Source of the DNA: Hyphomicrobiales bacterium
Lineage (GTDB): Bacteria; Pseudomonadota; Alphaproteobacteria; Rhizobiales; JAJFHR01
Assembly: GCA_021775515.1 (NCBI GenBank)
Contig: JAJFHR010000195.1
Coordinates: 1 to 7,351, forward strand
DNA length: 7,351 nucleotides
Direction of reading: 5' to 3'
The notes under the pieces were generated by a model, which made no database searches, was not told where the DNA came from, and saw only the letters and a program-made list of their open reading frames with translations. How positions within the stretch are numbered: position 1 is the stretch's first letter; the number at the start of each line of letters is the position of its first letter. A program made the position numbers and the translations under genes. Below are positions 7,194 to 7,351 of this stretch, one piece after another.

Positions 7194-7351
7194 TCAGCTC
7201 CCCTTGGCGCGAACAAGGGCAATCTGACGCGCCAGTTCCTCAAAACCCACCGCACCGCCGATCACTTTGTCACCAAGCACAAACGCCGGCGTCCCGTTAA
7301 TACCTATGGCGCTGGCAACCTGCTGGGCAGTCGCGATTTCCTTGGTGATGT
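7194..7351 (-). CDS. DsbA-family thiol-disulfide oxidoreductase, C-terminal 51 residues (partial)
   Basis: The frame runs from the right edge of the window to TGA at 7196-7194. Its 51 residues contain GINGTPAFVLGDKVIGG, which is the cis-proline loop and last strands of the thioredoxin fold in DsbA/Com1-type proteins, followed by the final helix FEELARQIALVRAKGS. The CXXC active site, the helical insert and any signal peptide lie outside, so I cannot say whether it is an oxidase or isomerase. Such proteins normally act in the periplasm on Cys pairs of exported proteins. It precedes aroQ on the same strand with a 94-base gap. In that gap a 5-base hairpin (CGGCA/TGCCG, 7174-7192) follows the stop but lacks a T-run, so read-through into aroQ is possible. 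Confidence 0.85.
   Translation of the reverse strand, partial: ITKEIATAQQVASAIGINGTPAFVLGDKVIGGAVGFEELARQIALVRAKGS

Overview
The window reads as ordinary, gene-dense core chromosome of an alphaproteobacterium. This rests on gene content and order: a B12-dependent ribonucleotide reductase with the N-terminal sequence usual for that class, a bacterial NDUFA12 complex I subunit, a lone MlaD, a secreted DUF2155 protein, then aat, accC, accB, aroQ and a DsbA-like protein. Base composition is moderate rather than GC-rich. I cannot name a genus. I see no mobile elements, CRISPR arrays, rRNA or tRNA genes, phage genes or defence islands.

Layout. Positions 1-1436 (minus) hold the first 478 codons of nrdJ, which runs off the left edge exactly at its active-site Asn-Pro-Cys-Ser-Glu motif. 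Positions 1437-1961 are a 525-base divergent intergenic region. It carries a likely pair of NrdR-box-like sites one 31-base step apart, a CtrA-like site, three GANTC sites and no visible B12 riboswitch. On the plus strand come a single-domain response regulator with a charged tail (1962-2591), the NDUFA12-family gene (2731-3114), mlaD (3231-3692) and the DUF2155 gene (3715-4170). On the minus strand, reading from right to left, are the end of a DsbA-family gene (7351-7194), aroQ (7099-6656), accB (6620-6162), accC (6140-4800) and aat (4745-4095). Gaps of 94, 35, 21 and 54 bases suggest that aroQ-accB-accC-aat, and perhaps the dsbA-like gene, form one operon.

The two gene sets converge and overlap tail to tail by 76 bases at 4095-4170. 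The conserved C-terminal end of Aat is encoded antisense to a Cys-containing segment of the DUF2155 protein, leaving no room for a terminator between them.

Functionally the genes cover dNTP synthesis (NrdJ), respiration (NDUFA12), the cell envelope (MlaD, DUF2155, DsbA-like), the first step of fatty acid synthesis (AccB and AccC), shikimate metabolism (AroQ) and N-end-rule protein turnover (Aat). I did not find a convincing new system. The points most worth checking are the antisense gene overlap, the regulatory region upstream of nrdJ, a possible Cys-rich leader peptide there, and a hairpin with a T-run that could end antisense transcription at 3162-3184.
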